A stretch of 20,666 nucleotides of DNA from a virus: the IMG/VR virus record IMGVR_UViG_3300044630_004622, positions 1 to 20,666 of that record; one strand, 5' to 3'. A program made the position numbers and the translations under genes. Positions 14,188 to 20,666 of this stretch are shown piece by piece. Position 1 is the stretch's first letter. Every line of letters starts with the position of its first letter. The notes below the pieces were generated by a model. That model did no database searches. It worked only from the letters and a program-made list of their open reading frames with translations, and was not told the origin of the DNA.

Positions 14188-14777
14188 TTTGCCAGCGCAT
14201 AAAAAACATGTTGCCCAATCTTGTGCACCTGATGGTCAGACTTGGCCCATTTAGGTGCACGAATCCAATCGGCATGATAATGCAGACTGTCACTCAACCG
14301 ATCCACACGCTTGCCTAACACAAAATCCTGAGCTGCCCGTTGACTAGCTGTCCAGTTTGGTCCATGTGGCTGAGTTTGCATCTTTCTCTGGTCCAGAGTC
14401 CAGCTGAACTGTGCTCGTGCATAGACTACCTTACATACGTCGTTACCCCAACGGCCATCCTGCAAACGATTGTAGGTGATCTGAGCCACTGCCAGTTTAC
14501 CAGCATGATCCTCGGTTGCCGACTCAAAGTAAATATTTTTGGCCAGACAATCCATTTCTTTTGGGCTGAGCTTTAATTGGTAGGTGGTGTGATATAGTAA
14601 TACTGTTTTTGCTGGTGGGGTTGGTTTTCCCTCTACGATCTTTGTAGTAGATTCTTTAATGGGAAATACACCAACGGGGTTAGTCAGTTGACGAATCATA
14701 TCCGGGATCATTATAATTGTCTGGGCTGTAATTAATATACCGCTAACGAATCCTATTTCCATAATAATGCGCCGCAT
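14184..14777 (-). CDS. SleB/CwlJ-like cell wall hydrolase with N-terminal membrane anchor
   Basis: Residues about 72-197 match the Hydrolase_2 (SleB/CwlJ) fold: C-L-A-K-N-I-Y-F-E-S with the probable catalytic Glu85, then A-V-A-Q-I-T-Y-N-R-L, V-C-K-V-V-Y, Q-F-S-W-T, and the end block L-H-Y-H-A-D-W ... P-K-W-A ... G-Q-H-V-F-Y. Members cut peptidoglycan glycan strands. Residues 7-25 are a hydrophobic, weakly charged stretch that could be a signal-anchor (SAR-type) or ordinary membrane anchor, followed by a Pro/Lys/Thr linker. This gives the phage an envelope-located wall hydrolase, either the lysin or a regulator of lysis. Promoter P5 lies about 35 bases upstream. Confidence 0.88.
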   Translation of the reverse strand: MRRIIMEIGFVSGILITAQTIIMIPDMIRQLTNPVGVFPIKESTTKIVEGKPTPPAKTVLLYHTTYQLKLSPKEMDCLAKNIYFESATEDHAGKLAVAQITYNRLQDGRWGNDVCKVVYARAQFSWTLDQRKMQTQPHGPNWTASQRAAQDFVLGKRVDRLSDSLHYHADWIRAPKWAKSDHQVHKIGQHVFYALAK

Positions 14778-14810
14778 GGCAGCACCTATCTCAGAGTTAT
14801 TAAGATATTC

Positions 14811-14839
14811 AGTTTACTATTAAGGGAATTTAACGTCAA
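14811..14839 (-). promoter_or_regulatory. Sigma70-type promoter P5 for the wall hydrolase operon
   Basis: TTGACG at 14834-14839 and TAAACT at 14811-14816 are 17 bases apart; AATTC and TTAAT occupy spacer positions 4-8 and 11-15. The -10 box is weaker than in P1-P4, so activation or late weak use is possible. Confidence 0.65.
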
Positions 14840-14844
14840 TCAGT

Positions 14845-14860
14845 GTTGTATTGATACAAC
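14845..14860 (-). promoter_or_regulatory. Perfect palindrome GTTGTAT-N2-ATACAAC upstream of P5
   Basis: Seven-base arms with a 2-base centre end directly at the stop codon of the 139-residue gene and 5 bases from the P5 -35 box. It contains the same GTTGT-N6-ACAAC outline as 12875-12892. There is no T-run. A dimeric regulator site is the best guess. Confidence 0.45.
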
Positions 14861-15280
14861 TTATTGATTTTCCAGATTGTTTAAGTAGGTCTTTAGATCG
14901 CTGCCATGTAATTGTAGCATGATATAATCAGTTTCGCTGTACACCCAGAGCTTTTTTAGTGTCTGTATATAGTAGGGTGCAGTAAATAATCGCTCCAATT
15001 GCAATAGTTGTTTGGGATAGATCATCTGATCTCCCAGACCCACATGGTAGGTGGCTATCTTAGCCACACCACTGAACCATTTATGACCTAATTTGGTTAA
15101 TCGTAGACTATGTGGATTGGTGGGATTATACCACCAGGTGTACTGAGCACCGTTTAAAGTGTCGGGATCTACTTCAAGGCTGGTCAGAATACGCTGTTGG
15201 TATTCCAACTGGTTAAGGATATATTTTTTCACCCTGGCGCAACAGAACGACTGAAAATTTGTCAGTCTTGAATAATACAT
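14861..15280 (-). CDS. Phage protein of unknown function (up to 139 aa)
   Basis: The frame is open from ATG 15280, which would overlap the upstream gene by 68 bases and has no Shine-Dalgarno. A GTG at 15232 would reduce the overlap to 20 bases and is a reasonable alternative. The body, Y-T-W-W-Y-N-P-T-N-P-H-S-L-R-L-T-K-L-G, followed by hydrophobic and aromatic residues, is like that of small proteins in T4-type phages. Function unknown. No membrane span or catalytic motif is seen. Confidence 0.72.
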   Translation of the reverse strand: MYYSRLTNFQSFCCARVKKYILNQLEYQQRILTSLEVDPDTLNGAQYTWWYNPTNPHSLRLTKLGHKWFSGVAKIATYHVGLGDQMIYPKQLLQLERLFTAPYYIQTLKKLWVYSETDYIMLQLHGSDLKTYLNNLENQ

Positions 15281-15500
15281 TTAATTTTTTTGCCAGGTTA
15301 ATGGCATGGCCTGAGTTACTGAAAGATACCTTTTTGTATTTAGGTCCCGGATAACTGACCAACATGTTTTGAGTTTTTAAGTTGATGGGTTGAGCATCAT
15401 AATACACCGCCCAGATACCCTCACTGGCAAGAATTTGCTCGCTCTTGTAGTTAGATTTATTAACGTGCTCCAACAACACAGTAGGTTTAGGTCGGCTCAT
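15213..15500 (-). CDS. Small phage protein of unknown function (95 aa)
   Basis: A clear AGGA lies 9 bases before the ATG. The product is basic, with strand-like stretches (G-I-W-A-V-Y-Y-D, F-S-V-V-L-L-R-Q) and an A-I-N-L-A-K-K-L-N helix. No known motif. It follows a 47-base gap that may hold a late promoter. The 3' end overlaps the next gene. Confidence 0.75.
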   Translation of the reverse strand: MSRPKPTVLLEHVNKSNYKSEQILASEGIWAVYYDAQPINLKTQNMLVSYPGPKYKKVSFSNSGHAINLAKKLNVLFKTDKFSVVLLRQGEKIYP

Positions 15501-15522
15501 TCTCTGTTTTCCTCGATACTTT

Positions 15523-15530
15523 TATTTATG
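15523..15530 (-). promoter_or_regulatory. Possible T4-type late promoter box (CATAAATA)
   Basis: CATAAATA on the minus strand lies 22 bases before the ATG of the 95-residue gene. The T4 late consensus is TATAAATA, and one mismatch in an AT-rich gap makes this weak evidence. No matching late sigma or clamp gene is in the window. Confidence 0.3.
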
Positions 15531-15547
15531 CTGGAAAACAGCGTATA

Positions 15548-15766
15548 TTACTTAAATCCACCGCCATCCATGCCCACTTGTATTACTGGCTCAGGAGCCT
15601 CTGAAACTCTGGCTAAATCAGCAATTTGTGCCAATAATCCGTAGATTTCAGCGTGTAAACTACGTGCATCTGCCGCACTTAACACTAACTCTTTACGTTG
15701 TGTCTGGTTCATTAATTTAACTTTATCGTTAAAATTTTTAATGTGGATGCTGGGTTCACTCATCAT
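15548..15766 (-). CDS. Small conserved-looking phage protein (72 aa)
   Basis: The product has a helical core, L-V-L-S-A-A-D-A-R-S-L-H-A-E-I-Y-G-L-L-A-Q-I-A-D-L (about 27-51), preceded by I-H-I-K-N-F-N. As I recall, this A-R-x-L-H-x-E-I core is a recurrent small protein of T4-like marine phages with no known function. The start overlaps the 152-residue gene by 11 bases. Confidence 0.78.
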   Translation of the reverse strand: MMSEPSIHIKNFNDKVKLMNQTQRKELVLSAADARSLHAEIYGLLAQIADLARVSEAPEPVIQVGMDGGGFK

Positions 15767-16214
15767 TTAATCCGGTCATGGCAATGTGGAACGGTCCCTG
15801 TGTGGGATATCGATTAACTGTAATCAGTTTGGGACAAAAGTGACTCTCCCATTCGTCTTTTAGTTTGATCAGATAATGTCCAGCACAATAGTAGCTACGA
15901 CTCTTGGCTGTTTTGGTGTAGACTGGTAGTTTGCGCGGCACATTGTATAATATATTGTGTGGGCGGCCAGTCACCGGAAATCCATAAACTTCCCAGTCAC
16001 CTTTGACTGTTTTGGCCGCAGTGGTGGTCTTGGCGATGTGTATATTATATCGCTCACTCAATAACTTGATGGTGGGGAATACTTCCCTGTTGGTGTCACG
16101 AACATAGGCGAAGCCGCCTTCTTCCACAGCCTGGATGGTGGCAATCTTCGCACCGTCCTCTTCTACTATCCAAAATTTATTCTTGACTACTGGTTTTGCG
16201 ATAATCTCACTCAT
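15756..16214 (-). CDS. Conserved-looking phage protein of unknown function (152 aa)
   Basis: Start ATG has a strong AGGAG 7 bases upstream, within the end of the FkbM gene. The product opens with N-K-F-W-I-V-E-E-D-G-A-K-I-A-T-I, has V-Y-G-F-P-V-T-G-R-P-H-N near its middle, and ends with S-Y-Y-C-A-G-H-Y-L-I-K ... F-C-P-K-L-I-T-V-N-R-Y-P-T-Q-G-P-F. The last blocks look strongly conserved and contain two Cys and a His, but no clear zinc finger. I recall similar proteins in cyanophages, unassigned. Beta-rich; likely a single domain. Confidence 0.8.
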   Translation of the reverse strand: MSEIIAKPVVKNKFWIVEEDGAKIATIQAVEEGGFAYVRDTNREVFPTIKLLSERYNIHIAKTTTAAKTVKGDWEVYGFPVTGRPHNILYNVPRKLPVYTKTAKSRSYYCAGHYLIKLKDEWESHFCPKLITVNRYPTQGPFHIAMTGLNDE

Positions 16215-17019
16215 TGAAAAACTCCTGAATTTTGGTATGATGAATCAAAACCAGATCTTCACTGCGACGATCCACTGTGGCTGGCTCCAACGTACCGGGA
16301 TAGAAAGGCTGATATCCAAGGTCACGGATGACATTGAATAACTTCTGACTTTCTACATCAGTATAAGCAAAGAACCATTCGGTAAATATTGTGGGTTTTA
16401 GTCGTTCCAGGAAACTGGCACTTGATTCCAGAATAGAACAATCATGTCCTTCTGTGTCTGTTTTGATGAAACCAATATTTTCGATTTCGGCTTCACTTAA
16501 ATATTTAGCACAGAGATTCTCCAAGGTCAGTCCCGGTACTGTGATTCTATTACCAGCCATACCACGCATACGTGCCTGCAATTCCTGTGTCCAGCTGGGG
16601 TCAATGCGGCCACCATTGCACATGGCATTGTTGTGATCCAGGATCTCTACTTCCGGGCAATCTTCTGTAGTAACTGCCTCACCTGCTGTGACAAAGCGTC
16701 CCAGGTGTGCATTCATGTCGCAACAGAAGTCCAGGTACTGTTTGATCAGCGGATTAGGCTCCACACTGAGTACAGTGGATCGTGACAGATATTGCATGGG
16801 TACTGCGGTGTCACCCGAATGACCACCAATGTCAATACAAGTCATCCCCGGCTGAATAAATCGGTCCCAGCCGTATTGGTTTAAGTATTGGTCAAATATG
16901 GTCAAAAGGCTACGTGGGCTCTCACCCGAGTGGTCCATTTCAAACCAATAAGCTGCGTCAGGCCCAGACCCAATGCGATGACCGCAACGAATTTTTGGTA
17001 CTTCGAATCGTGTTTCCAT
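16207..17019 (-). CDS. FkbM-family SAM-dependent methyltransferase
   Basis: The 270-residue protein has the class I methyltransferase motifs in order: D-I-G-G-H-S-G-D (63-70) for SAM binding, a motif II strand ending V-E-P-N-P (86-90), and F-I-K-T-D-T-E-G-H-D (184-193), the FkbM signature near the active site. FkbM-type enzymes methylate hydroxyl groups of sugars or polyketides. In this phage, with aminotransferase, epimerase and glycosyltransferase-like genes in the same window, a sugar O-methylation is likely. It sits away from that cluster, in a run of unknown genes, overlapping the next by 8 bases and sharing TAATG with the previous gene. Confidence 0.9.
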   Translation of the reverse strand: METRFEVPKIRCGHRIGSGPDAAYWFEMDHSGESPRSLLTIFDQYLNQYGWDRFIQPGMTCIDIGGHSGDTAVPMQYLSRSTVLSVEPNPLIKQYLDFCCDMNAHLGRFVTAGEAVTTEDCPEVEILDHNNAMCNGGRIDPSWTQELQARMRGMAGNRITVPGLTLENLCAKYLSEAEIENIGFIKTDTEGHDCSILESSASFLERLKPTIFTEWFFAYTDVESQKLFNVIRDLGYQPFYPGTLEPATVDRRSEDLVLIHHTKIQEFFNE

Positions 17020-17381
17020 TATCTTTGCATCATTTCCATGGTTACGTATTGTCCAATTCGTTCAGCGACGGGGTCGCCTTCGGGAATTAGATAGGTTTTA
17101 GTAGTAGCTTCATGAGTCTTACGATCAAATACTCTGACTTCCAATACTATTCCACCATTGCAGGGTAATACATTAAATCGGATGCTATTGTCCATATTAA
17201 CATCGGTGTCAGGACCACAGTCAACAGATACCTTCTCTGAAGGAAAACAATCTATTTTTTCGTTTCTCGACGATATTTCATCAAAGTAATCCTGCTCGGC
17301 TCTGATTCCAGGATATTCTTGTCCTGCGCGATGCCAGCACCAACGTGCTTTGCGATAAAACCACCGATCAAACCACTTCAT
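17019..17381 (-). CDS. Phage protein of unknown function (120 aa)
   Basis: The N-terminus is basic and aromatic (K-W-F-D-R-W-F-Y-R-K-A-R-W-C-W). A compact beta-rich part follows from about 65, with G-G-I-V-L-E-V-R-V-F-D-R-K-T and Y-L-I-P-E-G-D-P, ending in a helix. That C-terminal part resembles small conserved proteins in marine T4-type phages. No catalytic residue pattern is recognised. AAGGA lies 8 bases before the ATG. The gene directly precedes the FkbM gene (1-base overlap). Confidence 0.75.
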   Translation of the reverse strand: MKWFDRWFYRKARWCWHRAGQEYPGIRAEQDYFDEISSRNEKIDCFPSEKVSVDCGPDTDVNMDNSIRFNVLPCNGGIVLEVRVFDRKTHEATTKTYLIPEGDPVAERIGQYVTMEMMQR

Positions 17382-17405
17382 GTTTATTTTCCTTGGTGAA
17401 CATAA

Positions 17406-17777
17406 TTATACTATCAATCCTATAATAATGATGTAAGTCATCATGTGCAACATCTGATCTGCACCCAACAGCCACCAGAAGTATTCCGAGTTAGTGGGAG
17501 TCAATTTCAGTTTATCATTCAGACGCATCTTGGCCCAGTCAATGTGGTAATGGAATATAGCATCCATAATGGCCAGGAACAGGATGTCCTCCCAGGCAAA
17601 TCCCAGTAGACATGCCGCAGTGCCCACGCCGTGTAACCCAGCGTGTAGTATTCCACCTGGATGACCGTAGGTACCTTTGTTGCTCCACTGATATCGTGTC
17701 TGGCATAGAAAGTCTATAGCGAAATGCTTGACTGTAAACATTAAAAACAATATCAGCATTGTGGCGTGAATACTCAT
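17406..17777 (-). CDS. DUF3307-like integral membrane protein (123 aa)
   Basis: The product has several hydrophobic spans (about 5-15, 48-62, 64-72 and 107-123) and a motif set K-H-F-A-I-D-F-L-C-Q-T ... H-P-G-G-I-L-H-A-G-L-H ... F-H-Y-H-I-D-W-A-K typical of the DUF3307 group of small membrane proteins found in phages and bacteria. Their function is not established. Conserved His and Asp residues sit near the membrane edge and could bind metal. ATG overlaps the previous stop by 4 bases. Confidence 0.82.
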   Translation of the reverse strand: MSIHATMLILFLMFTVKHFAIDFLCQTRYQWSNKGTYGHPGGILHAGLHGVGTAACLLGFAWEDILFLAIMDAIFHYHIDWAKMRLNDKLKLTPTNSEYFWWLLGADQMLHMMTYIIIIGLIV

Positions 17778-17974
17778 TTTGTGTTTTCAACCTGTTGTTT
17801 AGTGATGTAACGGCACTGTTCCTTGACAGCGATGGGAAAGTCTGGATGAAACTCTGCTAGACTACAGTTATATACTTTTGACTTTGGTGCATGTTTCAGT
17901 AGTCCCATTAAGGCCAGTCCTGCTCCTGCCAGGATCAAGACTGAAATAACTATTTCGGACCACATGCGGTTCAT
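17774..17974 (-). CDS. Small single-span membrane protein (66 aa)
   Basis: Residues about 6-26 form one hydrophobic span (I-V-I-S-V-L-I-L-A-G-A-G-L-A-L-M-G-L), followed by a soluble tail with N-C-S-L-A-E-F-H-P-D-F-P-I and a second Cys (C-R-Y-I-T). The two Cys would lie on the same side if the tail is periplasmic. Overlaps its neighbours by 4 bases on each side (ATGA). Not recognised as a spanin; a holin or anti-holin role is possible but unsupported. Confidence 0.75.
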   Translation of the reverse strand: MNRMWSEIVISVLILAGAGLALMGLLKHAPKSKVYNCSLAEFHPDFPIAVKEQCRYITKQQVENTK

Positions 17975-18147
17975 GCTGTTCTGGGTCGTAGATAATAGTT
18001 TATGCCAATTAATGTGACATCAACAATGGCCACCAGATAGTTGCCACGAACCAGTGCGTCCACACACGCCATGGTTAGGAAACCAATGATGAACCATGTA
18101 AACTGCATTTCATTTTCGCGAAACCATACTAACATTTTATCTAACAT
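17971..18147 (-). CDS. Small membrane protein (58 aa)
   Basis: ATG at 18147 has AAGGA 8 bases before it and starts one base after the exonuclease stop; the frame ends at a TGA overlapping the next ATG by 4 bases. The product has a polar start, then two hydrophobic spans (about 16-29 and 38-50: F-T-W-F-I-I-G-F-L-T-M-A and L-V-A-I-V-D-V-T-L-I-G-I). The start signal and junctions on both sides support a real gene. It may form a membrane set with the two genes that follow. Confidence 0.72.
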   Translation of the reverse strand: MLDKMLVWFRENEMQFTWFIIGFLTMACVDALVRGNYLVAIVDVTLIGINYYLRPRTA

Positions 18148-18148
18148 T

Positions 18149-19147
18149 TTATAATTCCTTATCTGGATATTGTGAGCTCAACCATTGAGCATACTCTTGT
18201 GCCTGGTCACCAATCTTTACCAGGTCGTACTTACCGCAAAACTTCATAAAATATAATCCCACTTGTGACATATTTTTAGGCTGACTGCCAGCCGCAATGG
18301 TCTCAGAGATCAAGGCTTTGATTTCCTCCGGTTGCGCTGATAGGTCCACAAGGATCCGATTGCGCTCGTAATCGTCGAGGACACGGTGTTCTTGACCGTT
18401 GTGGTCTGTCCACCGCTGGAGCATGAGGTTGTTCCACGCAAAGCCTTTTGAGGTCTTATCTTCGTAGGCTTCGGTAAGTCCGACTTTGTTTTTTGACCCA
18501 ACCGTTCTAACGCCTGGATAAGCCGAGAAAATGTTATCGGTTGGATCGCCCCGCATACACTTTTCGAAAAGAATCCAGGACGGATCCGGGATTTTTTTGG
18601 GCTCTTTTGTTTTCTTATCTTTGACTGGGGAACCCTTTTTGTCAAAGATGCCTTGGATGGTGTGGAGCTCATCGGCTACTCCGTTATATTGTTTGACATT
18701 CTCAGCCAGTAACTGATGAAAGTCAGTGTCACTGCTGACAATTATGTGTTGATCTGTAGTGTGACTTTGTATCCATCCTGCCACCAGGTCATCCGCTTCC
18801 AATCTGGAGTGCTGGAGAACAGTACAATTTGTCCGGTCACGGATGAAATTTTGTAGTTCGTCAAATGCTTCCCAGAAAAGCCGGTCTTCTTCAGCCTCAG
18901 CTTCAGTGAGGGCAGCACGGGCAACTGATCGGTTTTTTTTGTACGGCTCATAAAAGTCCTTGCGCCAGCTACGACCCTCCAGACACCAGACCACATGATC
19001 TGCTCGCTGGTCACGAAAGGCTTTATTGACGCTACTCAAAGTTACATGGATGGCAAAGCCCAGTTTGTCCCAGGTGTCAGATTGACGATGGGCACTATGA
19101 CGGGCTCTGAAGAAAGTATTAGCGGTGTCTACGATTAAATATTTCAT
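18149..19147 (-). CDS. rnh: 5'-3' exonuclease of the FEN/T4 RNase H type
   Basis: The 332-residue protein has the acidic metal-binding residues of the phage/bacterial 5'-3' nuclease family: Asp7 in K-Y-L-I-V-D-T-A-N, R-L-E-A-D-D (E117, D119, D120), S-S-D-T-D-F (D140, D142) and R-G-D-P-T-D-N (D201, D204). The start, length and spacing match T4 RNase H (305 aa), which removes RNA primers and short DNA flaps behind the lagging-strand polymerase. A Lys-rich insert (about 170-187) lies between the acidic clusters. No Shine-Dalgarno is seen before the ATG; a promoter-like pair lies so close that the message may have almost no leader. Confidence 0.92.
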   Translation of the reverse strand: MKYLIVDTANTFFRARHSAHRQSDTWDKLGFAIHVTLSSVNKAFRDQRADHVVWCLEGRSWRKDFYEPYKKNRSVARAALTEAEAEEDRLFWEAFDELQNFIRDRTNCTVLQHSRLEADDLVAGWIQSHTTDQHIIVSSDTDFHQLLAENVKQYNGVADELHTIQGIFDKKGSPVKDKKTKEPKKIPDPSWILFEKCMRGDPTDNIFSAYPGVRTVGSKNKVGLTEAYEDKTSKGFAWNNLMLQRWTDHNGQEHRVLDDYERNRILVDLSAQPEEIKALISETIAAGSQPKNMSQVGLYFMKFCGKYDLVKIGDQAQEYAQWLSSQYPDKEL

Positions 19148-19153
19148 GCTGTA

Positions 19154-19183
19154 ATAGTAGCATATAATATATTATTGTGTCAA
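19154..19183 (-). promoter_or_regulatory. Promoter-like pair P7 before the exonuclease gene
   Basis: TTGACA at 19178-19183, within the last codons of the SGNH gene, and TACTAT at 19154-19159 are 18 bases apart. The ATG starts 7 bases behind the -10 box, so the transcript would be leaderless. Because part of the -35 box is coding sequence this may be chance. Confidence 0.4.
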
Positions 19184-19882
19184 GGCAATCTGAACAATAT
19201 GTGGGTAAATGAACTCAGCCCAGGCCGCGTGGGCATCTGGTCCGAAATGATAGGATCCTGGGTATACTGTGCTGAACCCCTGGCTCTGGCACCAGTTATA
19301 GAATGTGAAGTCTGGATTGTATGGTTCTAAGTAACTACCAGCCCAATCCACTTTTTCAGTACCACTGAATGGTAGGAATGTATTGAAGAACAAATGTTTG
19401 AAACCCATCAATTTTAAATCTAGATGTAACTGATAGATTTTTTTATGCTCTTCTCGCATACATTTATTGTAATCGATATCGGCTACATAGTGCTTATATC
19501 GTCGTTTGATCTCATCAGGCCAGTCGTGCCCAATCCCACCAGCGTTCACTTGCCAATATATATCGTCGTACAACCACTCAGTTCTTTCCCAGGTGCTCCA
19601 ACCGATTATCATGTAGTCAGGCCACTCTGGTGTCAGTCGCTGACTTGCCAGATAATCAACAGTGGTTCGTCTAATACGATCATTACTACTGGCACTTTCG
19701 GCATTACAGATTAAATTGGCACCCATACGGTGTGCCAATCTTTGACCCCAACTCACTGCCAGATTATCTGGATGTGGTTCTCGCCCCATATTCCAATACT
19801 GACTGTCATCCTGGGCAAAGCCATGTGGGTTCACAGCTTCGGCGGCCGCAGTATGGCTGTCGCCATTTACATATAAAATCAC
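19172..19882 (-). CDS. SGNH/GDSL-like hydrolase (236 aa, GTG start)
   Basis: The protein starts with V-N-G-D-S-H-T, the GDS block with the likely nucleophile Ser9, followed by S-S-N-D (about 65-68), an I-G-W-S-T-W-E-R segment in the third block, and a C-terminal H-F-G-P-D-A-H-A-A-W with Asp216 and His218 in the position of the catalytic DxxH. This family includes esterases and polysaccharide deacetylases. In this phage, with sugar-modifying genes nearby, removal or transfer of acetyl groups on glycans is possible. The initiator is a GTG that overlaps the upstream stop by 4 bases; AGGA lies 10 bases upstream. No signal peptide is seen. Confidence 0.8.
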   Translation of the reverse strand: MILYVNGDSHTAAAEAVNPHGFAQDDSQYWNMGREPHPDNLAVSWGQRLAHRMGANLICNAESASSNDRIRRTTVDYLASQRLTPEWPDYMIIGWSTWERTEWLYDDIYWQVNAGGIGHDWPDEIKRRYKHYVADIDYNKCMREEHKKIYQLHLDLKLMGFKHLFFNTFLPFSGTEKVDWAGSYLEPYNPDFTFYNWCQSQGFSTVYPGSYHFGPDAHAAWAEFIYPHIVQIALTQ

Positions 19883-20289
19883 GATACTTCAGTCCTGCCA
19901 TCACCCATATCCTTGCGATTAATTTCTCTTGGGCGAGCATCTGCTGGTTGATTGGCTTCCCACTGTTCAAAGTTTTCCTGTACTACATTACGGCACACAT
20001 CCTGGAACCAGCGATCCACGATGACATCTTCATCTTCTCCAGCCTTCAACTGGTATCCAGCTTTAACTAACTTGACAATAAACTTATCATTCCAATCCAG
20101 TTCAAATGCACCATTGCCAATGTTGTCGGGATCCAGTTCCACACTAACTATGGAGACATAGGGTTCATCGTTCTCTGTGGCTATTTCTTTTTCAGTCTTG
20201 ACTGGTTTTTTTACTACCTTTTTAACTGGTTCTGCCGCAGGTTCCGGCACTTTTGTTTTGCCAAATATATTTTTTAACTTATCAAACAT
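19879..20289 (-). CDS. Conserved-looking phage protein of unknown function (136 aa)
   Basis: The first 35 residues are basic and rich in Lys, Pro and Val (linker-like, K-K-V-V-K-K-P-V-K-T-E-K). The rest (about 42-115) is a compact domain with P-Y-V-S-I-V-S-V-E-L-D-P and G-N-G-A-F-E-L-D-W-N-D-K-F, then V-D-R-W-F-Q-D-V-C-R-N-V-V. I recall this domain from T4-like marine phages, with no known function. AAGGA precedes the ATG. Confidence 0.8.
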   Translation of the reverse strand: MFDKLKNIFGKTKVPEPAAEPVKKVVKKPVKTEKEIATENDEPYVSIVSVELDPDNIGNGAFELDWNDKFIVKLVKAGYQLKAGEDEDVIVDRWFQDVCRNVVQENFEQWEANQPADARPREINRKDMGDGRTEVS

Positions 20290-20299
20290 CTCAATTTCC

Positions 20300-20653
20300 T
20301 TATTTTATTAAATGTTGCGCCAGCACCATTAAACTTAACCAGGCCCACATGGTATTGAATGCTACCAAGGTTGGTAATAATTTTTTATTACTGGCCCAGA
20401 TCAGTGTAAGACTAGTAGCCAGAGTCAAAAAGTATAACCACCATAGCTGTATACCAAAAATTAATCCGGGTATGATAATTATTGCCTTACAAAACCAGCT
20501 GGCAAATTCCACTATATTATAATCAGTCCAATAGGATCTGGTAAACCACATCTTATAACAGTCACGGATTTTACCCCAACCAGTTAGATGGTATGTCAGT
20601 ACTGTTAAGACGGCCCAGACTGCAACTGCAAACAAAATTTGATTAATTGTCAT
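20300..20653 (-). CDS. Multi-span membrane protein (117 aa)
   Basis: Four hydrophobic segments (about 5-22, 48-67, 69-85 and 94-113) with aromatic residues at their ends predict a polytopic inner membrane protein. No motif is recognised. It is the first complete gene of the run in the window, and its start overlaps a reading frame that enters from the right. Confidence 0.75.
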   Translation of the reverse strand: MTINQILFAVAVWAVLTVLTYHLTGWGKIRDCYKMWFTRSYWTDYNIVEFASWFCKAIIIIPGLIFGIQLWWLYFLTLATSLTLIWASNKKLLPTLVAFNTMWAWLSLMVLAQHLIK

Positions 20654-20666
20654 CGACTTCTATCCA
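20643..20666 (-). CDS. Possible last codons of an upstream gene (partial)
   Basis: The frame W-I-E-V-D-D-N followed by TAA ends 11 bases inside the 117-residue gene, as is usual for gene junctions in this window. Only seven codons are visible, so this is a weak call. Confidence 0.3.
   Translation of the reverse strand, partial: WIEVDDN

Noticed and set aside
17382-17420. TATAAT upstream of the 120-residue gene as a promoter
   Set aside because: No acceptable -35 box lies 16-18 bases upstream and it overlaps the end of the membrane protein gene.

Overview
The window looks like part of the genome of a large lytic tailed phage with T4-like (myovirus-type) accessory and replication genes. The reasons are tightly packed genes with 1 to 50 base overlaps, almost all on one strand; thymidylate synthase next to dihydrofolate reductase; a FEN/RNase H-type 5'-3' exonuclease; a SleB-like cell wall hydrolase; a MoxR ATPase with a VWA partner; many small phage-type proteins of unknown function; and no host housekeeping or rRNA/tRNA genes. 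Clear sigma70-type promoters suggest a host that uses ordinary sigma70 signals, probably a proteobacterium. The host is an inference. No structural, terminase or polymerase gene is visible, so the exact phage group cannot be set.

Layout, left to right. 1-5874 is a glycan module: a partial glycosyltransferase-like gene on the minus strand, one 940-residue plus-strand repeat protein built on decayed GT-A-like modules, a DegT/DnrJ/EryC1 aminotransferase and an NAD-dependent sugar epimerase. 5871-7233 is the thymidylate module (thyA, dfr). 7230-9408 holds small phage proteins of unknown role. 9408-12205 holds the VWA-like metallopeptidase gene and the MoxR ATPase gene, separated by a small gene and a strong terminator. 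12265-13366 has small genes and a GIY-YIG nuclease-like gene. 13367-13580 is a gene-free stretch that appears to encode a structured RNA. 13581-14777 has the wall hydrolase and three small related proteins. 14861-20653 is a long leftward run with conserved phage hypotheticals, an FkbM methyltransferase, a DUF3307-like membrane protein, three other small membrane proteins, the exonuclease and an SGNH-like hydrolase.

Transcription is essentially all leftward, so operons run from high to low coordinates. Five promoters (upstream of the VWA, MoxR, 92-residue, GIY-YIG and wall hydrolase genes) share a 17-base spacer with conserved AATTC and TTAAT blocks at fixed positions, which looks like a common regulatory signature. 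Palindromes sit on or next to several of these promoters.

The most novel-looking items are this promoter family, the twin-hairpin RNA at 13421-13538 whose loops carry the same 11-base motif and could pair with the ribosome binding site of a nearby gene, the modular 940-residue protein, and a family of four small proteins ending in an F-x-F...F-L-W signature.
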